This document shows, piece by piece, positions 1 through 6,664 of a stretch of 17,265 nt of DNA. Location of the stretch: NCBI GenBank assembly GCA_016791285.1, contig JAEUMX010000168.1, forward strand, positions 1-17,265, read 5' to 3'. This DNA is from Burkholderiales bacterium. GTDB lineage: Bacteria; Pseudomonadota; Gammaproteobacteria; Burkholderiales; JAEUMW01. Both the position numbers and the translations under genes were made by a program. Each line of letters opens with the position of its first letter. The first letter of the stretch is position 1. The notes under the pieces are model-generated. The model saw only the letters and a program-made list of their open reading frames with translations. It made no database searches and was not told where the DNA came from.

Positions 1-1
1 G

Positions 2-688
2 GACATGGCGCACTACGCGGGGCTGATTGCCGCCGGGGTGTATCCGAGCCCGATCGCGCACGCCCATTTCACCACCTCGACCACGCACAAGACGCTGCGC
101 GGCCCGCGCGGCGGGCTGATCCTGTCCGCGGCGGAATTCGAGAAGCCGCTCAACAGCATGATCTTCCCCGGCATCCAGGGGGGACCCTTGATGCACGTCA
201 TCGCGGCCAAGGCGGTAGCCTTCAAAGAAGCGCAGCAGAGCGAGTTCAAGCGCTACCAGGAGCAGGTCATTGCCAACGCGCGGGTGCTGGCCAAGGTGCT
301 GCAGGAGCGCGGACTGCGCATCGTCAGCGGGCGCACCGACTGCCATCTGATGCTGGTGGATCTGCGGGCGAAGCACATCACCGGCAAGGAGGCGGAGGCG
401 GCGCTCGGGCGGGCGCACATCACGGTGAACAAGAACGCCATTCCGAACGATCCGCAGAAGCCCTTCGTCACCTCCGGCATTCGCATCGGCTCGCCGGCGA
501 TGACCACGCGCGGGTTCAGGGAACTGGAGGCGGAGGCCTTGGCACATCTGATTGCCGACGTGCTGGAAGCGCCCGCGGACGAGGCCAATCTCAAGCGCGT
601 GGCCACCGAGGTCCAAAACCTCTGCAACAAGTTTCCGGTGTACGCCGCCGGCTCGCTCCGTCGTTCGCTCAGCAGCGCTGCGGCCTGA
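2..688 (+). CDS. glyA: Serine hydroxymethyltransferase, C-terminal part (5' truncated by window edge)
   Basis: The reading frame is open from the window edge and ends at TGA 686-688; about the last 228 residues are present, roughly the second half of a ~415-residue enzyme. The PLP-binding segment [12 protein letters not shown] is visible, with the Schiff-base lysine encoded at 89-91, followed by the conserved FPGIQGGP and the late [15 protein letters not shown] stretch. SHMT converts serine and tetrahydrofolate to glycine and 5,10-methylene-THF in the cytoplasm, feeding one-carbon metabolism. It is 6 nt upstream of nrdR, a common order in beta- and gammaproteobacteria. The first ATG, at position 5, is internal and not a start. 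No disruption is seen, and the identification is secure. Confidence 0.97.
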   Translation, partial: DMAHYAGLIAAGVYPSPIAHAHFTTSTTHKTLRGPRGGLILSAAEFEKPLNSMIFPGIQGGPLMHVIAAKAVAFKEAQQSEFKRYQEQVIANARVLAKVLQERGLRIVSGRTDCHLMLVDLRAKHITGKEAEAALGRAHITVNKNAIPNDPQKPFVTSGIRIGSPAMTTRGFRELEAEALAHLIADVLEAPADEANLKRVATEVQNLCNKFPVYAAGSLRRSLSSAAA

Positions 689-694
689 CTCTCG

Positions 695-1168
695 ATGAAA
701 TGCCCGTTCTGCGGTCACCCGGAGACGCAGGTCGTGGACTCCCGGGTGCCGGAGGACGGCGCCAGCGTACGCCGTCGCCGCCGCTGCCTGTCGTGCGACA
801 AGCGCTTCACCACTTTCGAGACGGTGGAGCTGCGCATGCCGCAGATCGTGAAGGAGAACGGCATGCGGCAGGCGTTCGACGAGCAGAAGATCCGCACCGG
901 CTTCGCGCGCGCGCTGCACAAGCGTCCGGTTCCGGCCGAGCATGTGGACGAGGCGATCGAGCGTATCAAGCAGAAACTCCTGTCCCTGGGCGAGCGAGAA
1001 GTGCAGGCGCGGCGCGTCGGCGAGATGGTGATGCGCGAGCTCTACAAGCTGGACAAGGTCGCCTATATCCGCTTCGCATCGGTCTACCGCAGCTTCCAGG
1101 ACGTGGAAGATTTCAGGGACGCGATCGAGGAAGTGCAGAAGCCGGTGCGGCGCCGGCGCCCGCGATGA
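695..1168 (+). CDS. nrdR: Transcriptional repressor NrdR
   Basis: The 157-residue protein has the usual NrdR length. The N-terminal zinc ribbon has two CxxC pairs (C3/C6 and C31/C34, in CPFCG and [12 protein letters not shown]), followed by the ATP-cone domain from about residue 47 ([20 protein letters not shown]). In known members the ATP-cone senses dATP/ATP and the protein represses ribonucleotide reductase operons by binding NrdR boxes. The C-terminus is a basic RRRRPR tail. The start ATG lies 6 nt after glyA, and the stop overlaps the ribD start as ATGA. The position between glyA and ribD is typical and makes the call firm. Confidence 0.97.
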   Translation: MKCPFCGHPETQVVDSRVPEDGASVRRRRRCLSCDKRFTTFETVELRMPQIVKENGMRQAFDEQKIRTGFARALHKRPVPAEHVDEAIERIKQKLLSLGEREVQARRVGEMVMRELYKLDKVAYIRFASVYRSFQDVEDFRDAIEEVQKPVRRRRPR

Positions 1169-2250
1169 GGGCCGAGGACTACGGCTTCATGGCACGCGCG
1201 CTTCGTCTGGCGGAGCGCGGCCTGTACACCACGACGCCCAATCCCCGCGTCGGCTGCGTGATCGTCCGCGACGGCACTGTCGTCGGCGAAGGCTGGCATG
1301 AACGGGCCGGGGAGCCGCACGCCGAGATTCATGCCCTGCGCGCTGCCGGGGACCGGGCACGGGGCGCCACGGTGTACGTTTCGCTCGAGCCGTGCTGCCA
1401 TCACGGCCGGACGCCGCCGTGCGTTGATGCGCTGATCGAGGCTGGCGTCGCGCGCACGGTCGCGGCGATGCAGGATCCGAATCCGCGCGTGGCGGGTGCT
1501 GGTCTCGCCCGGCTGCGCGCGGCGGGCATCGAGACCGCGGCGGGCGTGCTCGAAGCCGAGGCGCGCGAGGTCAATATCGGCTTCGTCTCGCGCATGATGC
1601 GCGGCCGTCCCTGGGTGCGGATGAAGATCGCCGCGAGCCTCGATGGCAAGACGGCGCTCCTGAACGGCAGAAGTCAGTGGATCACCGGGGCGGACGCGCG
1701 GCGCGACGGACACCGCTTCCGTGCACGGGCGTGCGCGGTCCTCACCGGTTTCGGCACGGTGCGCGACGACGACCCGCGTCTCACCGTGCGCGACGTCGAC
1801 ACGCCGCGTCAGCCGCTCAAGATCGTGGTCGACAGCCGCATCGAGACGCCGCCCGATGCGAAGGTAATGATGCGCGGCAACGTGCTGGTCTTCGCAGCGA
1901 TCGACGATCGAGCGCGCCGCGTCGCGCTGGAGGACCGCGGCGCCGAGGTGGTGCTCTTGCCGAACGCTGTGCGCAAGGTCGATCTCGATGGAATGATGCG
2001 GGAGCTCGGTCGACGCGAGTTGAACGAGGTGCATGTCGAGGCCGGTTTCAAGCTGAACGGTTCGCTGCTCACAGCCGGCGTCGTCGACGAGCTCGTGCTC
2101 TATCTCGCGCCGTGCCTGCTCGGCGACGCGGCGCGCGGCCTGTTCGACCTGCCCGCGCTCGACGACCTCGGGGAGCGGCGCGCGCTCGCGATCCGCGACG
2201 TGCGCCACGTGGGCGCCGATCTGCGCATGGTCGCTCGCTTCGCCTCATGA
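1165..2250 (+). CDS. ribD: Bifunctional diaminohydroxyphosphoribosylaminopyrimidine deaminase / 5-amino-6-(5-phosphoribosylamino)uracil reductase
   Basis: This 361-residue protein carries out two successive steps of riboflavin synthesis: deamination, then NADPH-dependent reduction of the ribosylaminopyrimidine. The N-terminal cytidine-deaminase-like domain (about 1-145) shows [14 protein letters not shown] at 52-54 and [11 protein letters not shown] at 76-86, giving zinc ligands H52, C77 and C86. The reductase domain (about 150-360) shows [20 protein letters not shown]-like binding segments and HVEAG. I chose ATG 1165, which overlaps the nrdR stop as ATGA; the frame is open further upstream but that extension only shadows nrdR. 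The stop again overlaps the next gene by ATGA, suggesting translational coupling. Confidence 0.97.
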   Translation: MRAEDYGFMARALRLAERGLYTTTPNPRVGCVIVRDGTVVGEGWHERAGEPHAEIHALRAAGDRARGATVYVSLEPCCHHGRTPPCVDALIEAGVARTVAAMQDPNPRVAGAGLARLRAAGIETAAGVLEAEAREVNIGFVSRMMRGRPWVRMKIAASLDGKTALLNGRSQWITGADARRDGHRFRARACAVLTGFGTVRDDDPRLTVRDVDTPRQPLKIVVDSRIETPPDAKVMMRGNVLVFAAIDDRARRVALEDRGAEVVLLPNAVRKVDLDGMMRELGRRELNEVHVEAGFKLNGSLLTAGVVDELVLYLAPCLLGDAARGLFDLPALDDLGERRALAIRDVRHVGADLRMVARFAS

Positions 2251-3002
2251 GCGGCACCGGCTTCAAGGATCACTTCTCCTCTCACGCCGAGGCGTATGCC
2301 TGCTCGCGCCCGGGTTATCCGCCTGCGCTGTTCGCGCATCTCGTCTCGCTCGCGCCATCGCACCAGCTCGCGTGGGACTGCGCGACAGGAAACGGACAGG
2401 TCGCGATCGGACTCGCACGGCATTTCGACCGGGTGGTGGCTACCGACGCGAGTGCGGCGCAGATCGACCACGCGTTTCGCCACGAGCGCATCGCGTATCG
2501 CGTCGAGCCGGCAGAGGCAACGTCGTTCGACGCGGCGAGCGTCGATCTCGTTGCGGTAGGTCAAGCCCTGCACTGGTTCGATCTCGACCGGTTTTATGCC
2601 GAGGTGCGGCGCGTGTTGCGAACGGGCGGCGTGATCGTCGCCTGGTGCTACGGGCGGTGCACGGTCGCGCCGGATATCGACGCCATCATCGACCGCTACT
2701 ACGTGGAGATCGTCGGTCCGTTCTGGCCGCCGGAACGGATCTTCGTCGAGTCGGGTTACCGCACGCTGCCGTTTCCGTTCGCGCGCGTGCCGCTGCCCGC
2801 ATTCGACATGCAAGCGGAGTGGACGGCGGAGGAACTGCTCGCCTATCTGGGTACCTGGTCCGCGACGAAGCGGTTCGAAGCTCATCACGGCAGGGATCCG
2901 CGTGACGAAATCGCCGAGCCTCTCGTCAACGCATGGGGTTCTCGCCACCTGCGGCGGCGCATCGAATGGCCGCTCTCGTTCCTCGCAGGCAGGAACAGCT
3001 AG
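2247..3002 (+). CDS. Class I SAM-dependent methyltransferase
   Basis: This is a 251-residue protein with a Rossmann-type methyltransferase fold. Motif I is WDCATGNGQVAIGLA (about 43-57), followed by the acidic strand end VVATDAS and the motif VDLVAVGQALHWFD (about 105-118), typical of the UbiE/YcgJ-like Methyltransf_11 group. Such enzymes transfer a methyl group from SAM; the substrate cannot be read from the sequence. The N-terminal FKDHFSSHAEAYACSRPGYPP is a common start for this subfamily. The start ATG overlaps the ribD stop by 4 nt, and the stop TAG shares its last base with the GTG start of ribE. The gene is therefore embedded in the riboflavin operon, but nothing shows it acts on a flavin intermediate. 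Confidence 0.9.
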   Translation: MSGTGFKDHFSSHAEAYACSRPGYPPALFAHLVSLAPSHQLAWDCATGNGQVAIGLARHFDRVVATDASAAQIDHAFRHERIAYRVEPAEATSFDAASVDLVAVGQALHWFDLDRFYAEVRRVLRTGGVIVAWCYGRCTVAPDIDAIIDRYYVEIVGPFWPPERIFVESGYRTLPFPFARVPLPAFDMQAEWTAEELLAYLGTWSATKRFEAHHGRDPRDEIAEPLVNAWGSRHLRRRIEWPLSFLAGRNS

Positions 3003-3598
3003 TGTTCTCCGGGATCATCGAAGCCGTCGGCCGCGTGATTCATCTCGCTCCTGCGAGCAAAGGCTTCCGCGTCACGATCGAAGCGCGCTCGCTCGATCTC
3101 GCGGACGTCGCGGTCGGCGACAGTATCGCGGTGAATGGCTGCTGCCTGACAGTGGTCGATCTTGCGAAGGGATCCTTCGCCATGGATGTATCGCAGGAAA
3201 CACTGGATTGCACGGCGGACCTGCGGCAAGGCACGGAGGTCAATCTGGAGAAGGCGCTGAGACTGTCGGATCGGCTGGGCGGGCATCTCGTGACCGGACA
3301 TGTCGATGGCGTGGGAACGGTGGCGGACTTCGTCGCCGAAGGTGACAGCCGGCGCCTCACCGTTGCGGTCCCCGTGGCTCTCTCGCGCTTCATTGCACGC
3401 AAGGGCTCGGTCACCATCAATGGCGTGAGCCTCACCGTAAACGAGGTGTCCGCTTCGACCTTCGGCGTGAATCTCATCCCGCATACGCTGGCCGTGACGA
3501 ATCTGAAGGAACTGGCGCCCGGCGTACGCGTCAACATCGAGGTGGACCTGATCGCCCGTTACGTCGAGCGGTTGCTGACAGCGTCCGAGAACGTCTAG
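3002..3598 (+). CDS. ribE: Riboflavin synthase (alpha subunit), 3' end used as integration site
   Basis: The 198-residue protein dismutates two 6,7-dimethyl-8-ribityllumazine molecules into riboflavin and a pyrimidine. It shows the internal duplication of the family: FSGIIEAVGRV with GDSIAVNGCCLTV in the first barrel and GHVDGVGTV with GSVTINGVSLTVN in the second. The start is GTG 3002, sharing its G with the upstream TAG; the family start MF(T/S)GIIE supports it over upstream in-frame codons. The last coding segment, 3545-3595, is a 51-bp repeat found again at 13427-13477. The present stop codon TAG is the first base triplet after that repeat, so the mobile element supplies it. The copy at the right end reads one more residue, ENVR then TGA, which was probably the original C-terminus. 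The enzyme should be unaffected. Confidence 0.96.
   Translation: MFSGIIEAVGRVIHLAPASKGFRVTIEARSLDLADVAVGDSIAVNGCCLTVVDLAKGSFAMDVSQETLDCTADLRQGTEVNLEKALRLSDRLGGHLVTGHVDGVGTVADFVAEGDSRRLTVAVPVALSRFIARKGSVTINGVSLTVNEVSASTFGVNLIPHTLAVTNLKELAPGVRVNIEVDLIARYVERLLTASENV
3545..3595 (+). repeat. attL: 51-bp direct repeat inside ribE 3' end
   Basis: The segment is identical base for base to 13427-13477. The flanking bases differ on both sides (3544 G against 13426 T, and 3596 T against 13478 C), which fixes the limits. It encodes the ribE C-terminus ending in SENV. This is the expected result of site-specific recombination within a gene whose end is rebuilt by the element. Confidence 0.93.
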
Positions 3599-3661
3599 CT
3601 GTCCCGTATAAAATCACGGTAGTTCAGTAGGTTATTCTCCTGTAGCGTCCGAGAGAGTCCA

Positions 3662-3691
3662 TTGACAGCCGGCTCCGGCTGTCGGTATATT
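3662..3691 (+). promoter_or_regulatory. Candidate sigma-70 promoter for the integrase with a palindromic operator
   Basis: A perfect TTGACA (3662-3667) is followed after 18 nt by TATATT (3686-3691, one mismatch to TATAAT). The spacer is almost wholly occupied by a perfect palindrome with 9-bp arms GACAGCCGG and CCGGCTGTC (3664-3672 and 3675-3683). It lies about 118 nt upstream of the integrase start and points towards it. A dimeric repressor bound there would cover both promoter elements. This is inferred from sequence only. Confidence 0.5.
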
Positions 3692-3796
3692 TGACGGTAA
3701 GTAGCGCGCTTGCTTCGCACAATACCGTCAGGCTAGACCAGGCTTCGAACAGTCCTCCTGACGGGTGTATGCCGTAAGGGTGCGGAAATACCGTCA
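3692..3796. promoter_or_regulatory. Candidate left arm-type integrase sites (TGACGGTA x3)
   Basis: The octamer TGACGGTA occurs at 3692-3699 in direct orientation and as its complement TACCGTCA at 3723-3730 and 3789-3796. The same octamer appears twice at the right end (13350-13369). Clusters of one short motif at both ends of an integrase-bearing element are the usual layout of arm-binding sites for the integrase N-terminal domain. The rest of the 3599-3808 gap also holds AGCGTCCGAGA at 3644-3654, an 11-bp echo of the core repeat. Confidence 0.5.
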
Positions 3797-3808
3797 CGGG
3801 GCTGGGAG

Positions 3809-5041
3809 ATGCTCACCGATAAGGCGATTGCGGCCGCGAAGCCGGGGTCGAAGCCGTACAAGCTTGCGGATCAAGGGGGGCTGTACCTCTTCGTCACCCC
3901 GACGGGGGGCAAGTCTTGGCGCTACGATTACCGGATCAGCGGGAGGCGCTGCACTCTGGTCCTCGGTCGCTACCCTGACGTTCCGCTACGATCGAGGCTG
4001 ACCCCCGAGGGGATCTGGATCGAGGGCGCGCGAGACCAGCATGAAGCAGCGCGCGCGCTGGTAGCCCAAGGCATCGACCCCGCAGCGAAGAAGAAGGAGG
4101 GGAAGGTGTTCGCGCGGGAATCGGCCGCGAACACCTTCCCGACGCTGGCGAAGCTGTGGAAGGGCGAGAAGGCGGCGCGCCGGTCGAACACCTGGAACGA
4201 TAACGCCACCCGCTGGCTGAAGGATGCGGAAGCTGCCTTCGGCAGCCGGCCTGCGGAGGAGATCACCCCCGCGGCCGTGCTCGCCCTGCTGGAGAAGATC
4301 AAAGCCGAACGTGGCGCCCGTTCCGCGGAGTATGCGCGCCAGACCTTCGCCGGCGTCTTTGCCGCCGGCGTCCGCACCCTGCGTGTGAAGAACAACCCGG
4401 CCCGCGAGCTCGCGGGCTGGTCAGAGATGCCACCGGCTCGCAAGCAGCGGCCCCTCTCCGTGGCGGAGTTGCCTGCCTTCCTCGCGGCCGTTGACCGGTA
4501 TCCCGGCCGACCCGAGACCCGCCTTGCGCTCGAGTTGCTGCTACTCACCTTCGTGCGGAAGCGCGAGCTCACCGAAGCGCGCTGGTCTGAGATCGACTTC
4601 GACCGTGCTATCTGGCAGATCGAAGCCGAACGTATGAAGGCGCGGGCTGCGCACATTGTCCCGCTCGCGACGCAGGCTCTCAATCGCTTTCGCGAGCTGC
4701 GCCGGCTGGCGCCGGAGCGGTCACCGTTTGTTTTCCCGAACCTGGGCAACCCCCTGCACAAGGCGATGGGCGCCTCGACGTTGAACGTCGCGATGGGTCG
4801 CATCGGCTTTGCCCACCTGCCCCCCCACGCGATTCGTGGAACCGCAAGCACGATCTTGAACGGCGCCGGCTGGGGTCGCGATGCGATCGAGAGGCAACTG
4901 GCGCACGCCGAACGCGACAAGGTCCGGGCCGCGTACAACTTCGCGGACTATCTAAAGGAGAGGACCGCAATGATGCAGGCATGGGCCGACACCCTCGACG
5001 AGTTGCGCAGCGCGGCACAACAACAACGCAGCACCTTGTAG
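3809..5041 (+). CDS. int: Tyrosine-type site-specific integrase (DUF4102 family)
   Basis: The 410-residue protein has the three-part P4-like integrase layout. The N-terminal arm-binding DUF4102 domain (about 1-85) has KPYKLADQGGLYLFVTPTG and LVLGRYPDVPL; a core-binding domain follows (about 100-200), then the catalytic domain. Catalytic residues are visible: R250 in FVRKRELTEARW, K in MKARAAHIVPL, HAIR at 340-343, H366 in QLAHAE, and the nucleophile Y376 in RAAYN. It catalyses integration at, and with help excision from, the ribE att site. The start ATG 3809 follows GGGAG, and the N-terminus MLTDKAIAAAKP matches the family start. It is adjacent to attL, as expected. No regulator fused to it is seen; the upstream palindromic promoter is the likely control point. 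Confidence 0.95.
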   Translation: MLTDKAIAAAKPGSKPYKLADQGGLYLFVTPTGGKSWRYDYRISGRRCTLVLGRYPDVPLRSRLTPEGIWIEGARDQHEAARALVAQGIDPAAKKKEGKVFARESAANTFPTLAKLWKGEKAARRSNTWNDNATRWLKDAEAAFGSRPAEEITPAAVLALLEKIKAERGARSAEYARQTFAGVFAAGVRTLRVKNNPARELAGWSEMPPARKQRPLSVAELPAFLAAVDRYPGRPETRLALELLLLTFVRKRELTEARWSEIDFDRAIWQIEAERMKARAAHIVPLATQALNRFRELRRLAPERSPFVFPNLGNPLHKAMGASTLNVAMGRIGFAHLPPHAIRGTASTILNGAGWGRDAIERQLAHAERDKVRAAYNFADYLKERTAMMQAWADTLDELRSAAQQQRSTL

Positions 5042-5053
5042 GGGGTTTGCATC

Positions 5054-5492
5054 ATGGCTGCGCGCAATTCTACTGCCGGGGACGATGCCATCATCGCCCG
5101 CGCGCTCACGATCCTCGAAGCCCGCGCCACTTACGACGGCGTCTATATGAGCGATCCGGGGGCCGTTCGGCAGTACCTGCGCCTGAAGCTGTTCGGCCTG
5201 GAGCATGAGGAATTTCATGTCGCTTGGCTTCGAGCGGCTTTTTCGGGGGACCTTGACACAGACGGCGGTATATCCCCGGGAGGTTGCCAAGTCCGCGCTG
5301 CTGCACAACGCGGCGGCTGCGATCCTGGCACACAACCACCCCGGCGGGTGCGCGACCCCGAGCAGGTCGGACATCGAGCTTACCCGCCGCCTGCGGCGAA
5401 CGTTCGAGCTCATCGACGTCAGGCTCCTCGACCATTTTGTCGTTGCTGGCGGCGAGATGGTTTCGTTCGCGGAGCGGGGGCTGTTGTTGTAG
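5054..5492 (+). pseudogene. radC: RadC-like JAB-domain protein, broken by an internal deletion/frameshift
   Basis: The first part reads from ATG 5054 (AIIARALTILEAR, then [22 protein letters not shown]). The rest of the family continues in another frame from about 5225 ([30 protein letters not shown] to [11 protein letters not shown] 5490-5492). The JAMM-type metal motif HNHPGG with the later S..D is intact in the second frame. Between HVAWL and GFERLF the family normally has about seven more residues (a DxxHRL-type segment); these are missing, so a deletion of some 20-odd nt moved the frame near 5220-5235. RadC homologues are common accessory genes of mobile elements, and their molecular role is unsettled. 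Programmed frameshifting is unlikely because residues are missing as well. Confidence 0.82.
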
Positions 5493-5501
5493 TTCACTTT
5501 C

Positions 5502-5558
5502 GCCGCGCCTAGCCCGACGGGGCGAAAACCGGGAAACCCTTCACCCGGCTGGCGCGGC
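5502..5558. repeat. Imperfect inverted repeat between radC remnant and the next gene
   Basis: The left arm GCCGCGCCTAGCC (5502-5514) pairs with GGCTGGCGCGGC (5547-5558) with one bulged T. The 32-nt loop contains a smaller CCGGG/CCCGG pairing. It sits just after the radC stop. It could be a terminator-like or RNA-processing structure, but there is no U-tract and the function is unknown. Confidence 0.35.
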
Positions 5559-5600
5559 TCCCTTCTCCGAAGGCAAAGGCCCTTGAAGGAGGGCAAGGCG

Positions 5601-6344
5601 ATGGCACACGACGAAGTCGTATTGGAGCTTCAGCGGTTCGTGCGCTTACGAGCTCAACAAGGCTCTGCAGCAGCGACCCGACTGCTGAAGCGTGGCGTCG
5701 AGATGAAACCCGTCTTCGAGAATATCGCCGAAAAGCTGCAAGTAGACGGGGGTCGACTCTTTCTCGACGCTTGCATAACCGCCGTCGAACTGGGGTCCCC
5801 TCCTGACCGGCTGCGCGAAACGTCGCTAGCCGTTGCCGATGCCAGCGCGCGGTTGCGGCGGATCGCCAAGAAAGCCCGCGATCTCGCTGAGGAACTGCTG
5901 GCCCTCGAGCGAGCCACCAATGATGTCGACTGGCCGAGCGAGGCGCAGGACCCTATGGAATTGATCGACCGTGCGGGCGGGACCATGTACCGCTGGCACG
6001 TCGGGCCGTATATCAAACCCTTGCGGGGGCGCTTCATCAACGAAGGCTATTGGCCCAGCATGGATGAGGTTCTCGACGAGCTCGCGCGCCTGGTGGAAAC
6101 GGGGACCACAGAGGCGCTCTGCGAAGCGGCTCGGTCTGCACTCAGATCGAGGGAAAGAGGCTGGCCGGACATCCTGCGCGCGCTTACGCCAAACCTGGAC
6201 CACCTGAGGCACAGCGGCTTAATTCCGAAAGACTTCGATCCGAGTAGCGAACTCCTGGCGACGGTGCTCGCCTGTGCCCTCGAGCTCGGCGAGCCGCTAG
6301 ACGCGGAGGCTGTCCGCAAAGCCCGCGCGCGATGGCGCGCCTAA
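5601..6344 (+). CDS. Hypothetical protein, 247 aa
   Basis: I do not recognise this family. The start is ATG 5601, seven bases after a strong Shine-Dalgarno GAAGGAGGG (5585-5593); the frame stays open to a TTG at 5583, but that would place the ribosome site inside the gene. The protein is soluble-looking, without a signal peptide or membrane segment. Residues about 75-110 are charged and heptad-like (SARLRRIAKKARDLAEELLALERA), followed by a central GTMYRWHVGPYIKPLRGRFINEGYWPS segment rich in aromatic residues, which may be the conserved core. A helical C-terminal half follows. It lies between the broken radC and the AlpA gene in the part of islands that often carries accessory genes. A role in regulation, replication or host defence cannot be separated from sequence alone. 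Confidence 0.7.
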   Translation: MAHDEVVLELQRFVRLRAQQGSAAATRLLKRGVEMKPVFENIAEKLQVDGGRLFLDACITAVELGSPPDRLRETSLAVADASARLRRIAKKARDLAEELLALERATNDVDWPSEAQDPMELIDRAGGTMYRWHVGPYIKPLRGRFINEGYWPSMDEVLDELARLVETGTTEALCEAARSALRSRERGWPDILRALTPNLDHLRHSGLIPKDFDPSSELLATVLACALELGEPLDAEAVRKARARWRA

Positions 6345-6351
6345 GCCAGCC

Positions 6352-6388
6352 GGACAACTCGCTGACACTCGCCGCCGGCGAGTTGTCC
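6352..6388. terminator. Perfect 11-bp inverted repeat after the 247-aa gene
   Basis: GGACAACTCGC (6352-6362) pairs perfectly with GCGAGTTGTCC (6378-6388) across a 15-nt loop, starting 8 nt after the upstream stop codon. The sequence ACTCGCC (6367-6373) within the loop can instead pair with GGCGAGT (6377-6383), giving a competing shorter hairpin. There is no run of T after it, so intrinsic termination is uncertain; an mRNA-stability or switch-like structure is equally possible. Confidence 0.4.
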
Positions 6389-6460
6389 TTACGACGCAGG
6401 TGCGCGCAGCTTATGGTCGCCTCTCCCGAGACAACCGAAATCGACCCAAGGAGGCCAGAC

Positions 6461-6664
6461 ATGCAGCCGCCGCGCTTGATCCGCTTACGTGAGGTAGTGG
6501 CCCGCACGGGTCGGTCCCGATCCATGATTTATTCCGACCCCCAGTTCCCGCGGCCGATAAAGATCGGCCCTAGGGCATCGGCATGGCTGGAAAGCGAGGT
6601 CTCGGAATGGGTTGCTGCGCGTATCGCTGCTGCGCGGTCGCCCGCAGGGGGCGACCATGGGTGA
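6461..6664 (+). CDS. alpA: AlpA-family helix-turn-helix regulator
   Basis: This 67-residue protein matches the AlpA/Cox-like DNA-binding family in size and motif: RLIRLREVVARTGRSRSMIY, FPRPIKIGPRASAWLESEVSEWVAARI. The winged HTH fills the whole protein. Family members act as excisionase-like or activator proteins of P4-type and satellite islands, often controlling integrase or primase operon expression. The start ATG 6461 follows AAGGAGG (6448-6454) at ideal spacing. The longer open frame from 6332 lacks such a site and runs through the hairpin. Its end overlaps the primase gene by 8 nt, so the two are probably co-translated. Confidence 0.9.
   Translation: MQPPRLIRLREVVARTGRSRSMIYSDPQFPRPIKIGPRASAWLESEVSEWVAARIAAARSPAGGDHG

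Noticed and set aside
1084..2208. Long open frame on the minus strand opposite ribD
   Set aside because: It is a shadow of a high-GC gene with strong third-position bias; the + strand encodes the complete, recognisable RibD.
3545..3595. tRNA or tmRNA gene as the integration site
   Set aside because: The 51-bp repeat is within the ribE coding frame, and no cloverleaf-like sequence is present at either end.
5054..5492. Programmed ribosomal frameshift in radC
   Set aside because: No slippery heptamer was noticed at the junction, and about seven family residues are missing as well, so a deletion explains it better.
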